A DNA stretch of 64,000 nt from the NCBI GenBank assembly GCA_037974965.1, contig JBBPFI010000002.1:806001-870000 (forward strand), given 5' to 3'. The translations under genes were made by a program, and so were the position numbers. Under the pieces are notes generated by a model. It did no database searches and was not told the origin of the DNA. It saw only the letters and a list, made by a program, of their open reading frames with translations. The DNA comes from Dacryopinax spathularia (Eukaryota; Basidiomycota; Dacrymycetes; Dacrymycetales; Dacrymycetaceae). Shown piece by piece: positions 53,414 through 62,814 of the stretch. Position 1 is the first letter of the stretch. Every line of letters begins with the position of its first letter.

Positions 53414-55705
53414 ATGCCTCCCCCACCCAATACGAAACTCCAAAAGCCCCGAGCCCCGACGACCCCTAGCACGGGTCGAGACCGCTCCTCCTCCCTCCAA
53501 ACGATCTGCCATCCCAGGCCTCCTGCGGCAGTTCAAAATGCCCTCCACCTCAATCTCCGCCCTCCAGCAGCTCAGCGACTCCCGCCTACTATAACTCGCA
53601 ACACCCGCGCATGCACCCGAACCAATTCCCTTCCCTCTGCTCCGCCTCTCGCGCCTCTCACACCGAGTGTCTATGGCTCGCAGAGAACTCGGAGGCCTAG
53701 TTTGCTCTCTTCCGAAGCTGAAGCTCCGTACAGCGCTACGGCTCCGTATTCGTCCAGGCTGCCCAGTCCCAGCCCAGCCCCAGTGAGGCCTCAGGTCCAA
53801 CGACCCAGCATACGCAATTTCTTCAACCTTGGAGGACTGTTGGGGAGGAAGACGGTTAGGATCCGGGTGGATGCTGCTACTTCGCCTTTTGGGCTGTCGA
53901 CGATCGAGGGGTCACAATATGGAAGTGAAGGGACTGGCGGACAGAGAGCCGGGAATGGTCATCAAGAGCTTCGAGGTTTGCAGAGGGGAGCTGGAGATGA
54001 AGGGACGTTTTCGTGGGAGGGGTGGGTCACTAGGGCTCCGACGGTGCTAGTGACCCAGGCGGAGGACGTTAAGCTGGAGTACGAGAGGAGGGAGGCCATG
54101 AAGACGGCCCTAGCTGGGCGTCCCTGTGCAGGTCCGAGCCGTGGGCCACTGCGCGAGTCTACGAACGTTCCCAAATCCCAGAGAAGGCTGGAGGCGAGCG
54201 GAGATTCGAGCGTGCATTCCCGCGAATTGGCTGGAAGACTGCCTACCCAGGAGCCGAAGAGAGGAGGGCAGAAGAAAGGCAAAGAAGTGGCGAGGGCAGT
54301 ACCCACTAGCAACCCGAACCACAGGCAGAGATCAAGCTCGATGATTGACGACCGCCCTTCCGCCCTTCACGAGATGTTCAGCAACGCCGGCAGTGACCGC
54401 CGTTCAGTTGCAGAAACATATGACACCAGGAGCAGAACACGAACCATGCTCCGTGGGACAGATCCGAGGAAGCGTCAGCAAGATCAGGGTAGAGGGCGAC
54501 AATCTGAGGAGGTTGGATCGCCTTTTGCACTTTTGCAGGAACTGTCGGAGGTTGCGAGAGAGGAGCTGCGGGAGAATCGAGGTCGAAAGGACGTGCCAGC
54601 CAAAGGAGGACCTGCCAAGCAGGGGAAGAACGACGCGCAGAGGCAGAAGGCTCGCACAGTGTCCCCCTTGCCTGGGCCAAGCAGGCTACGGATGCCAGGA
54701 ACCGGTCAAGCCCAAGTTGAGGCTATGATACGAGCTACCCAAAGGCCCGAGAGCTCTGCGGGAAGAGAGTCTCAGCCGCATCCAGGAGACCAGGCCCGAG
54801 TTGCACCAGAGGTCGGCAGTACAAGGCCAGCGCCACCGACTGCGACCGCCAGGCCACCATCACGCACGGCAACCACGATACCACCGACTCAACCGACCGA
54901 CAGAAACAGCAGCCAGCTCCAGCTGGGCCCGAGTGTGCAATCGGTCGTACCAGAGGCAGGGACAAGACCCCCACCACCGACCACGACGGCCACGAGGCCA
55001 GTAGCCCCCTTGACAGGCAGGACCATCAACCAGCCCCAGCCTGGTCCAACGGTCCAAGGAATCGAAAGACCCACACATCCTCTCGCTGGACCTGCGCAAC
55101 CCATGCCCCGAAGTCAGCCAACGAGAGCACCACCAGTAAGGGGCTACAGATACCCACCAGGCGCTATCTTCCCGGACGATCCACCCTACCTCCATATTCC
55201 GTTCCCAGCCCCTCCTCGACTCCCCCTTCCTCCATACGACATCTGGACGCCTCCCTTCCCGCCTCCCAACCGGCCGAAACTCGTTTTCGGAAATACCGAT
55301 CCGCCTCACCCGTTCTCCCTCCAATCCGCACATCCTGTGACGTACGAAGGGAACACGTATCGCACGGCGCTCAACCTTTATTTCTTCCTCCGCCTTATAC
55401 CGGGTCAGCACGACCCCAAGGTGGTGGAAGAGTTCCGCAAGACTGCCGATCCGAAAGGGCTCGCCGGGAGATGTAAAGGCGCGGTCATGTGGTCTATCTC
55501 GCCCGGACGGCATGCCAGGATTGTGGGCGTTGTTGTGAGGCACAAGGTGGCGCAGCATGAGGTTGTTGCGAGTGAGCTGCTGAAGACTGGGCAGGCGGAG
55601 CTGTGGGATGGGGAGGATACGTGTATGACCGGCGGAAACTTGGTGGGCAAGGCATTGATGGAGTGCAGGGCGGAGTTAAGCTCAAGTGGGAAGATTAGCC
55701 TGTAG
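53414..55705 (+). CDS. Disordered protein with C-terminal NADAR-like domain (tandem copy 1)
   Basis: A single-exon 763-residue protein. Residues 1-125 are Pro/Ser/Arg-rich; then comes a short conserved stretch SIRNFFNLGGLLGRK (about 130-147) and a disordered middle with two motifs shared with copy 2: RPSALHEMFSNAGS and SPFALLQELSEVAREE. After a Pro/Thr-rich linker, GYRYPPGAIFPDDPP leads into a C-terminal domain (about residues 622-760) that aligns by eye with the NADAR/YbiA fold (PF08719 type): FSLQSAHPVTYEGNTYRTAL, KVVEEFRKTADPKGLAGR, VASELLKTGQAELWD and GGNLVGKALMECRAEL. In characterised NADAR hydrolases, which cleave N-glycosidic or ADP-ribosyl bonds, the SEHYF segment carries a catalytic Glu. 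Here the matching position reads TALNLYF, so activity is doubtful. Confidence 0.72.
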   Translation: MPPPPNTKLQKPRAPTTPSTGRDRSSSLQTICHPRPPAAVQNALHLNLRPPAAQRLPPTITRNTRACTRTNSLPSAPPLAPLTPSVYGSQRTRRPSLLSSEAEAPYSATAPYSSRLPSPSPAPVRPQVQRPSIRNFFNLGGLLGRKTVRIRVDAATSPFGLSTIEGSQYGSEGTGGQRAGNGHQELRGLQRGAGDEGTFSWEGWVTRAPTVLVTQAEDVKLEYERREAMKTALAGRPCAGPSRGPLRESTNVPKSQRRLEASGDSSVHSRELAGRLPTQEPKRGGQKKGKEVARAVPTSNPNHRQRSSSMIDDRPSALHEMFSNAGSDRRSVAETYDTRSRTRTMLRGTDPRKRQQDQGRGRQSEEVGSPFALLQELSEVAREELRENRGRKDVPAKGGPAKQGKNDAQRQKARTVSPLPGPSRLRMPGTGQAQVEAMIRATQRPESSAGRESQPHPGDQARVAPEVGSTRPAPPTATARPPSRTATTIPPTQPTDRNSSQLQLGPSVQSVVPEAGTRPPPPTTTATRPVAPLTGRTINQPQPGPTVQGIERPTHPLAGPAQPMPRSQPTRAPPVRGYRYPPGAIFPDDPPYLHIPFPAPPRLPLPPYDIWTPPFPPPNRPKLVFGNTDPPHPFSLQSAHPVTYEGNTYRTALNLYFFLRLIPGQHDPKVVEEFRKTADPKGLAGRCKGAVMWSISPGRHARIVGVVVRHKVAQHEVVASELLKTGQAELWDGEDTCMTGGNLVGKALMECRAELSSSGKISL

Positions 55706-56800
55706 GATGCAGGTGTGGCAAGGCGGGCATCGAGGGCAAGATGCTGAATAAAACCGCTGAAAGCGGTCAAAAGGGGAAGCCCGCAGTTCTGTCTTCATCG
55801 CAGTGTATCTTGCACAAGCTTCGTTATCGCATCTTCCTGCTACATAGATTGAGTTGTATTCCCTCCTTTAGGGTTCTTTGAGATACAATATACTCGATTA
55901 ATGGTTTTGCACTATTTCGCCAGTAGAGTCTCTTGGTGGACGAGTCAGGTCCGGTCCTTCAGTCCCTGGAGGGCACCAACACGTCGAGAAGAATACAGCC
56001 TGCTGAGTCTCCACGTCGCAGAAGAAGAAGAGCGGTTTCAAGCAGTACAAGCAAACATGCCGAGTCAGAGTAAGTTGCCAGAAGATTTTGGGCACCAAAA
56101 GCCGCGGAGAGCGGTCCGCCCAAAGGGTACAGCCCAGGGAGATGAGAGCCCAAGAACGAGATAGCCCCTTCGTGACAACAATCATACAAGTGGTATACAG
56201 AATAATAGCCAGCAGGCATCCTCGTGCGCGATACAGGTCTAGAAGACAAGACAGTGAATGCTGAACCGGTGTTGATGTTCGCTGCAAAACCGCTCAGGTT
56301 CCGTCTCCGAGCCGAGCCGAAGATCCGGGCCTCCGCGCTCTTCTGTGGTCACGTGCCGAGCCCCCTTGCCCCCGCCCCTCTTTCGGCACCATAACAAACC
56401 AGCTGTTATAGGAGCCCTACAGGTACAATGACTTAGCGACCATATATACTCCTCTTTCAGGCGGTACGCTTGCCCTCACACCTGATATTGCGCTTTCTGA
56501 AAAACACCCGCCTGACTGACGAACCAAACCGGAAGCATCGCCATAATGTGGCAAGAGCATTCTGCCTACCCTCGATTCCGTGGCGAACTGCTCGCCTCTC
56601 GCCTCCTCGCTTCGTAGCCATGTCGAACACCTCACACAGTGCTCTCCGGTAGCCACATACCCTCTTCACTTAGACAGAACAGAGGGAGGTTTGTGGTAGG
56701 AAGATTTGTAGATGAAAATGGCTTAAATTCCGTGACTCAAGAGAAACGTACTGTACTCCTCTCCTTGATTCGGCACCCTCCCTCCCCCGAATACCCTTCT
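55706..56800. other. Intergenic region between the tandem NADAR-like genes
   Basis: About 1.1 kb. The first 600 bp parallel the region after copy 2 (59201-59920): shared blocks include AAAACCGCT, ATCTT-type and GAGATA-CAATATACTCGATTAA-like sequence, and GAGCCGA-CCGAAGATCCG at about 56315 and 59870. A CATATATAC near 56442 may be a TATA box of copy 2. Confidence 0.5.
55753..55767 (+). terminator. Small hairpin in the 3' flank of copy 1
   Basis: ACCGCT-GAA-AGCGGT forms a perfect 6-bp stem flanked by A-rich sequence (AATAAA just before, CAAAA after), 45 bp beyond the stop. Copy 2 keeps a 5-bp version (CCGCT-ATGC-AGCGG, 59255-59268). AATAAA supports a 3'-end processing region rather than a bacterial-style terminator. 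Confidence 0.4.
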
Positions 56801-59200
56801 ATGCCTCCCCCTCCTCCTCCGCCTAAGAGCAAAGTCCAAAAATCCAGGCCGCTCGCCTCAGTCCGGGAACGCGCCCCATCCCTCTCTCGCGACCAGAAGG
56901 TTCCCAACGTCCGACGGCAGCACTCGCGCCCACACCACAGGTTACCACCAACCACCGCTCCTCAACGCACACGAACGACATCCTTGCCCTCCAGGTCCCC
57001 GACTGTTGATGTCCTCCTCTCCCCCTCTGTATTGACCGGCAGGCCTAGCCAGTTCTCCCCCTCCTCCTCCAAAGCGGCGGGAAGCAACCTGAACATTCGT
57101 CTACCGCCGCCGACGCCGCCTCCCAGTCGGGTGAGACAAAATTCTTTTCGGAATTTGTTCAATAGCCTGGGTGGGCTGTTCGGACGGAAGTCAAGGGTCG
57201 ATCTTCCCAGCACGCCAAATTCGTTTTCGCAGGCCCCGACACCTCCTTTCAGCCCGGGTGATAGAGCAAGTCGAAGTGGACGAGTTGGTGATGGAGATCC
57301 TCGCATTCTGCAGAAGCGACAGTCCGCAAGAAAAAGAGACGAGGCACCATGGTGGGAGCCACGGATTGCACCTGTCTCGGTCGTCAGTCCGGCGGAAAAG
57401 GTTCGGCAGGAATGGAAGATGAAGAATGCGGGGAGAGGCGAGTTGCCTACTCCGTCCCGTGAGAGTCGGAGTCAGGTTTCCCTAAGGCAGTCCCAGAAGA
57501 GTGAAAAACAGCATGCCGGACGAGAAGCCACCGCAGAGCAGCGCAAGTCCCCGCCCGGAAAGCCATCTTCCGACGCATCCGGCCAACAGCGAAGGAAAGC
57601 CACGCAGAAAGACGCATCGACCGCGAGGAGCGCCCTGCCGCCCACACGAAAGCCGGCCGAGAGGGGCAGATCGAATTCCATGCCAGGGGACAACCCGTCT
57701 GCGTTCTTTGAGATGTTCAGCAATGCCGGGAGTGAGGTGGGGTCGAAAGAGGGACGGAAGGTGGATGAACGGCGGGAAAGGATACGCAAGGCCCAGGCGG
57801 ACTCTGACAAGCACGATCAGGGTGCTGCGCGTCGTTCCCCTGTTGAGGAGGACGGGCCCTTCGCCCTCTTGGAAGGGCTGATGGGCGTAGTCCGGGAGGA
57901 GAAGGGCAAGAACGTGCAGCGGGAAGAGCGTCCAGGAGCACCACCACAGGAGCCTGATGCGGCGAAGGCGAACATCACCCAGGCCGAACAGAGGAAGAAA
58001 GAACTGCAACAGCGTGCCAGAGCTGGTCGGACGATGGGACCGCGCGTCGCGGTGGAGGATGATTTGCCCATGGGGTTGTTGAAACTCATGGGGATGGGCC
58101 GTGAAGAGCAAGGGAAGAACGTTCTGCAGCAGGAGCGACCGATTGAGCCACAGCAGACGGCCAAGGCAACGAACACCACGCTTGCAGAGCAGAGGAAGAG
58201 AGAGATGATACAGCGGGCTGGAGCGGGTCGGGTCGTGGGGGCGGCAGCAGCGGGCCCGGGTCCAAGCGCGATTAGGCTCCCAGTGCCAGTCGTCCATCCG
58301 GCACAAGGGGCAAATCCGGCGCCGGGCGAGGCGAAAGGGAAAGGGCCTGGGGATGGCGGAGAGAAGGAACCCAAAGCACAGCCAGAAGCAGAAGCAAGTA
58401 CGCGGGCGCCACCCCTACCGATGCCCAAGACCACTGCTGACGCGCCGACCGTTCTCAGCATGGCTCCTGCTGGGAGGGTCGCACCGCCGCCGGCTGCTGC
58501 GCCTACCAGGCCAGCCAATCTGCCCCAAGCGGGTCCAACGGTCCAACCTCTGGCAGCAGCCGGGCTCACCCAGCCTGCCCAGCCCGTGCAGATCCTGCAA
58601 GCTCAACCGACCAGACCAGCCCAACCGCCCACCAGGGGAGGAAATCGCTACCCACCCGGGGCGATCTTCCCCGATCCCGATCCTCGTTTCCCTGCTGCTC
58701 CCGCTCCCCCCCTTCCTCCCGTCCTGCCTCAGATCTGGATCCCTCCCTCGGCCCCGCCGCCCGCACGAGCGAAATACGTGTTCGGGAACACGACCCCTCC
58801 CGACCCGCTCTCTCTGCGCTCTGCTCATCCCGTCATTTACCAAGGGGAGACCTTCCAGACGGCCCAACACCTCCTCTTTATCCTCCGGCTCGAGCCTGGA
58901 TTCCATAACGCAGAAGTCCTGCACGCTTTCCGCATCCACCCAAACCCCGTCGCAATGGCCGGTCGGTACCCGGGCGCACTGCGCCAGAGGTGGTGGGGGG
59001 AGTACGGGCTGAGGTGGCAGCTCACCAGACTGGTGGTGAGGTTGAAGGTGCAGCAGCATGAGTATGTGAGGGAGGCGCTGGTGCGGACGGAGGATTGGGA
59101 GCTGTGGGATGGGGAGGAGTTTGGAGAGGAGAATTTGGTGGGGAGGGCGTTGATGGAGTGTAGGACGGAGATACGGGAGGGGAGAACCATCGCAGTTTGA
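56801..59200 (+). CDS. Disordered protein with C-terminal NADAR-like domain (tandem copy 2)
   Basis: A single-exon 799-residue paralogue of the gene at 53414. The start at 56801 matches copy 1 (MPPPP); the frame is open further upstream to 56639, but that part corresponds to the 5' flank of copy 1. Conserved pieces in order: SFRNLFNSLGGLFGRK, NPSAFFEMFSNAGSE, GPFALLEGLMGVVREEKGKN, NRYPPGAIFPDPDP, and the NADAR-like domain (LRSAHPVIYQGETFQTAQHL, VLHAFRIHPNPVAMAGRYPG, REALVRTEDWELWDGEEF, NLVGRALMECRTEI). The expected EHYF catalytic segment reads QHLLF, so Glu is replaced by Gln. Unlike copy 1, the middle holds an internal duplication of about 65 residues (see findings). The gene ends directly before a run of 20 G. 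Confidence 0.72.
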   Translation: MPPPPPPPKSKVQKSRPLASVRERAPSLSRDQKVPNVRRQHSRPHHRLPPTTAPQRTRTTSLPSRSPTVDVLLSPSVLTGRPSQFSPSSSKAAGSNLNIRLPPPTPPPSRVRQNSFRNLFNSLGGLFGRKSRVDLPSTPNSFSQAPTPPFSPGDRASRSGRVGDGDPRILQKRQSARKRDEAPWWEPRIAPVSVVSPAEKVRQEWKMKNAGRGELPTPSRESRSQVSLRQSQKSEKQHAGREATAEQRKSPPGKPSSDASGQQRRKATQKDASTARSALPPTRKPAERGRSNSMPGDNPSAFFEMFSNAGSEVGSKEGRKVDERRERIRKAQADSDKHDQGAARRSPVEEDGPFALLEGLMGVVREEKGKNVQREERPGAPPQEPDAAKANITQAEQRKKELQQRARAGRTMGPRVAVEDDLPMGLLKLMGMGREEQGKNVLQQERPIEPQQTAKATNTTLAEQRKREMIQRAGAGRVVGAAAAGPGPSAIRLPVPVVHPAQGANPAPGEAKGKGPGDGGEKEPKAQPEAEASTRAPPLPMPKTTADAPTVLSMAPAGRVAPPPAAAPTRPANLPQAGPTVQPLAAAGLTQPAQPVQILQAQPTRPAQPPTRGGNRYPPGAIFPDPDPRFPAAPAPPLPPVLPQIWIPPSAPPPARAKYVFGNTTPPDPLSLRSAHPVIYQGETFQTAQHLLFILRLEPGFHNAEVLHAFRIHPNPVAMAGRYPGALRQRWWGEYGLRWQLTRLVVRLKVQQHEYVREALVRTEDWELWDGEEFGEENLVGRALMECRTEIREGRTIAV

Positions 59201-59220
59201 GGGGGGGGGGGGGGGGGGGG
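59201..59220 (+). repeat. Poly-G tract of 20
   Basis: Twenty G directly after the TGA stop of NADAR-like copy 2. Copy 1 has no such tract. It may form a G-quadruplex and is prone to length change or sequencing error. Confidence 0.9.
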
Positions 59221-60299
59221 TCCATCAGGGCACCGAAGGGGCGGCCGAACAAAACCGCTATGCAGCGGGTAAAAGGACGAAGGGCTGGTATTCTTTCTTC
59301 ATCGCTTTGTATCTGTGTTAAGCTTCGTTCCGACGGTATCTTACCTTTTCGTATCCTTAGATTGCATAATACCCGTTCCTTTTGCGGTCATTTGAGATAG
59401 AATATGCTTGATTAACCGGTTTTGCATTGTTCCGGGCCACCGAAGTCTCCTGGCAGTCGAGTCAGGCATCCAAGTTCGCCGGTCCCTGGAGGGGCGAGGT
59501 GCATCAACGTACCGAGCAAAGTCTATGGCCGTGAGCATACAGTTCACACAATCCGGCCGCCGTCGTTGAATTTGCGTTCATGCCGAGATTTCAGAGTTGC
59601 CAGAAGACCTTGAGTACCAGTGGCCGAACATGGCCGAACATGGAGAGCGGTCCTTCCAAGAGGGTTCAGCCCAGAGCAGATAACGTTGACCATTCAAGCA
59701 AGAGATAGCACGTTCGTAAGATTAGCCATACAGACAGCAGAGCCATTGTATTGTAGCCAGCAGGAATCCTTGAGGATCAAGAAGCGGCGAACAGCCTGCG
59801 AGTTCGAGTTGGTTCAACGTCGGTCACCCGACTCTTTACCTCCGAGCGAAGCGATGATGTAACTCCGAGCCGAACCGAAGATCCGCGCCTCCGCGCCGGC
59901 CCAAACAGCCGGCCCAGACCGGTTCTGCTCTTGGTCCCTGACTTCCTCCCCTCACCAGCCACCTACCAAGGCTGCTCATTCGTCATTTTTTCAATTTCAC
60001 CTCGGCACAGTTTTCTAATGCCCGATCCACTCGACTCTGGGCCGGTATCGGGCTTCTTGCAACACGGACCGGAGCTTGCTGCTTCTCACGCGTCCAGCCA
60101 AGTTCATCGTGGTTGAACCTAGGCGGGAAGAGTCTCGACCGCGCAAATAGGTAAATGGGCGAATGGACGAATGGGTGAGCCAGCAAATCTGCCGGCTATG
60201 AGCTCACTCATGTTGTACCCTGTCTTCTTAGCTGGCGGTATATATCCCCCACCCGGGCATAATGGGATTGAGTAGCCCGCACCAAGAGATTTGAGCGTC
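59201..60299. other. Intergenic region after NADAR-like copy 2
   Basis: About 1.1 kb. The first 700 bp are the duplicated 3' flank (see 55706-56800). TATATAT at 60239-60245, 55-60 bp before the ATG of the next gene, is its likely TATA box. Confidence 0.5.
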
Positions 60300-61982
60300 A
60301 TGTCAGAACACCAGTATCCGAGGGATTCGAGCGAGTATGTTGACCTCCCTAGTGGGGTCACTACGCCTGGGATATCTCTGTCGAGGGATGTGACTGCAGT
60401 CGACCTCCCATCTCTGCTGCATGCGTTCGCGACAGATCTGGAGAATGCCGATGATGTGGAGAAGGCGAAGATCAAGGCTTCGTCCGGCTTCTACAACAAC
60501 ACTTCTGCTCAAGGTCCTGCTTCGTCGCCGGACACGCCGACTTCGCCGAACGAGAAGCAGCTCACTGATGCCGAGCTCGAGGGAAGGATACCCCAGTCCT
60601 TGGCGGGAGCTGAGGCTGCTGGGAAGCTGGTCGAGGATGGAGAGGCTGATGAGTGGACATACCCGGAAGGCGGCAGAGGCTGGTGGGTCGTCGCAGGTTG
60701 TGCGATCGTTGCTGCAGGTGCGTTCAACCTTCCCTTTTCTATCTTCCCACTCCTGAGCTGACTTTCTCCTCTCTAGTGACCCTCGGTTGGGGTTTGGCGT
60801 GGGGCGTCTTCCAGACCTACTACAAAGAACACCTGTTCCCCGACGTACCGAATTCCGTCCTTTCAGTGATGGGCAGCATGCCTGGGATGATCATGAACCC
60901 CATCGCCTTCGTCGTCGGAAAGTTCGCAGACCGATAGTACGTCCCTCCCTTCCCCAATGCGTCTTCCTCTGATGCTGACTGCAAATAGCGGATACAGGAT
61001 ATTCATCATCTGTGGCTGCATCGTCGCCATCATCGCGATGCTCACAGCGGCATTCTCGACCACCCTGTGGCAGCTCTTCCTGACCCAAGGCCTCCTTCAA
61101 GGGATCTGCACCGGCCTAATCCTGCCCATCGCCATGTCAGCGCCCTCCCAATGGTTCCTACGCAAGCGAGCCCTAGCAACAGGAATCGTAATCGCCGGCA
61201 GCTCCTTCGGGGGCGGCGCCGCCTCCCTAATCGCCCAACAACTCCTGACACACCTCGGTTTCCGGCACACACTGCTCATCTACACCGGCGTCCATGCGCT
61301 CCTCATGACCTCAGCAATATTCATGATCCGCGACCGCCCGCACCCGCAAAGCGCGCGCTTCACCCACGCCCCGATAGAGTGGTTCGACTCGTCCTTGTTC
61401 AAGAACGGACTATTCTGGACCGTCGCGGCCAGTATATGCATAACGGTGTTCGGATACTTGGGGCCGTACTTCTATATCGAGCAGTACACCCAATCCAAAC
61501 TGCCCGACGTGAGCCCAACACTGCTCAGCGTACCGGCAGCAGTGATGAACTTTTCCGCTGCTGCCGGTCGGAGCTTGATCGGCCTGCTCGCCGACAGAGT
61601 AGGGGTGCTGAACGCATACATCCTCAGTGTGTTCATCTCAGGATGTATGCAGCTCCTCGTCTGGAACTTTGCCGACTCACTCGCCTCCATACTCGCTTTC
61701 GCGGTCGTGGGAGGGTTCTTCGGCGCAGCGAGCATATCCCTCATCTCCGTCCTCGGCGGCAAGCTGTTCGGCGTGCGCAACCTAGCCACGTTGAGCGGCG
61801 TACTGATGATGTTCAATATGCCTGGCCAGGCTGCTGGGGCCCCGCTACTGGGCGCGATCTTGGCGGCGAGCGGGGGCTGGAGGGCGCCGATTGTGTTTAG
61901 TGGGATGTGTTGCGTTGTGGGGGCGGGGGTGATGGTGCCCGCGAGGTTTGCGAGGGAGAAGAGGGTGCTGGCGGTGTATTAA
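60300..61982 (+). CDS. Monocarboxylate-transporter-like MFS permease (copy 2)
   Basis: Three exons (60300-60717, 60777-60936, 60989-61982; introns 59 and 52 nt) give 523 residues. Same family as 34288-35989 and 62815 onward: AVDLPSLLHAF and WTYPEGGRGWWVVAGCAIVA at the N-terminus, LGWGLAWGVFQTYYKEHLFP, AFSTTLWQLFLTQGLLQGI, APSQWFLRKRALATGIVIAG, IRDRPHP, GRSLIGLLADRVG. About 12 membrane spans, monocarboxylate-porter (Mch) type; substrate unknown. The second half is one uninterrupted exon, whereas copy 1 has two extra introns there. The start at 60300 follows CGTC and a TATA box lies 60 bp upstream. Confidence 0.9.
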
Positions 61983-62814
61983 TCGCTTGCACTCCTGTTC
62001 CTCTCCCGCTTCTCTCGCTTCTCTTACTCTCTCCCTTACTCCTTCGCTTTTTGCATTGCCGGACGTCGGTTATCTTGGACTTTGGGATGGAAGACTCTAT
62101 GCACGATGATACCCTAATACGCACGAACCGAGATGCACTAATTGTAATATCCCCATAACTGGGGCTAACGAGCTATGTACCCGATGAACCCGATCTATCC
62201 ACAAGTCTAGATACGAAGATCTCCATACAATCAAATGATGATAATATCAATGAAAGATAGTCGGCGATAATCATCCCGCCCTGAAGCCTGCAGGGATCCT
62301 CGAGGACCTGATCGGCGCTCGGACATAAGCCAGAAAAGGAAGTTACTCCCGACATGTCGGCCGTTCCGGCCATCCGGCGTATTTTCCGGCCGGGCTAGAC
62401 CGCCCTCATCGACCGGCAACCACCAGCAAAGGACTTCTTGGCACGCTCCCTCTGCGTTCGGCACCACCCACAGTCAACGGCACCGGAGGTCCGAAAATGC
62501 GACGACGACTGTCAACTGGCGGTTGGAGTGAGTACGGCAAAGATGCGCATATATGTATTGCACACCCAAAGAACTCCGGAACCCCGCATCCGCCCGCAAG
62601 ACGGCAGCCAGCCCGCATTTCGGTCGCTCGGCCCGTGCCTCGACTCGACCTTCCGGTCTGGGGAATTCTATTGGCTTTGGACCTCGCTCGAGACGTGAGG
62701 CGAGCGACATGATGTGCCACAGCCGGCCAGGTTCAGGTTGTATATATATATCGATCGGGCTGGTGCGATGATGTTGCTCTTTCGCTTGCTTTGCTTTGAG
62801 CCTCTCATGGGAGG
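61983..62814. other. Intergenic region between MFS copies 2 and 3
   Basis: About 830 bp. TATATATATATC at 62741-62752, about 70 bp before the ATG at 62815, is the likely TATA box of copy 3. No gene seen in the rest. Confidence 0.45.
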
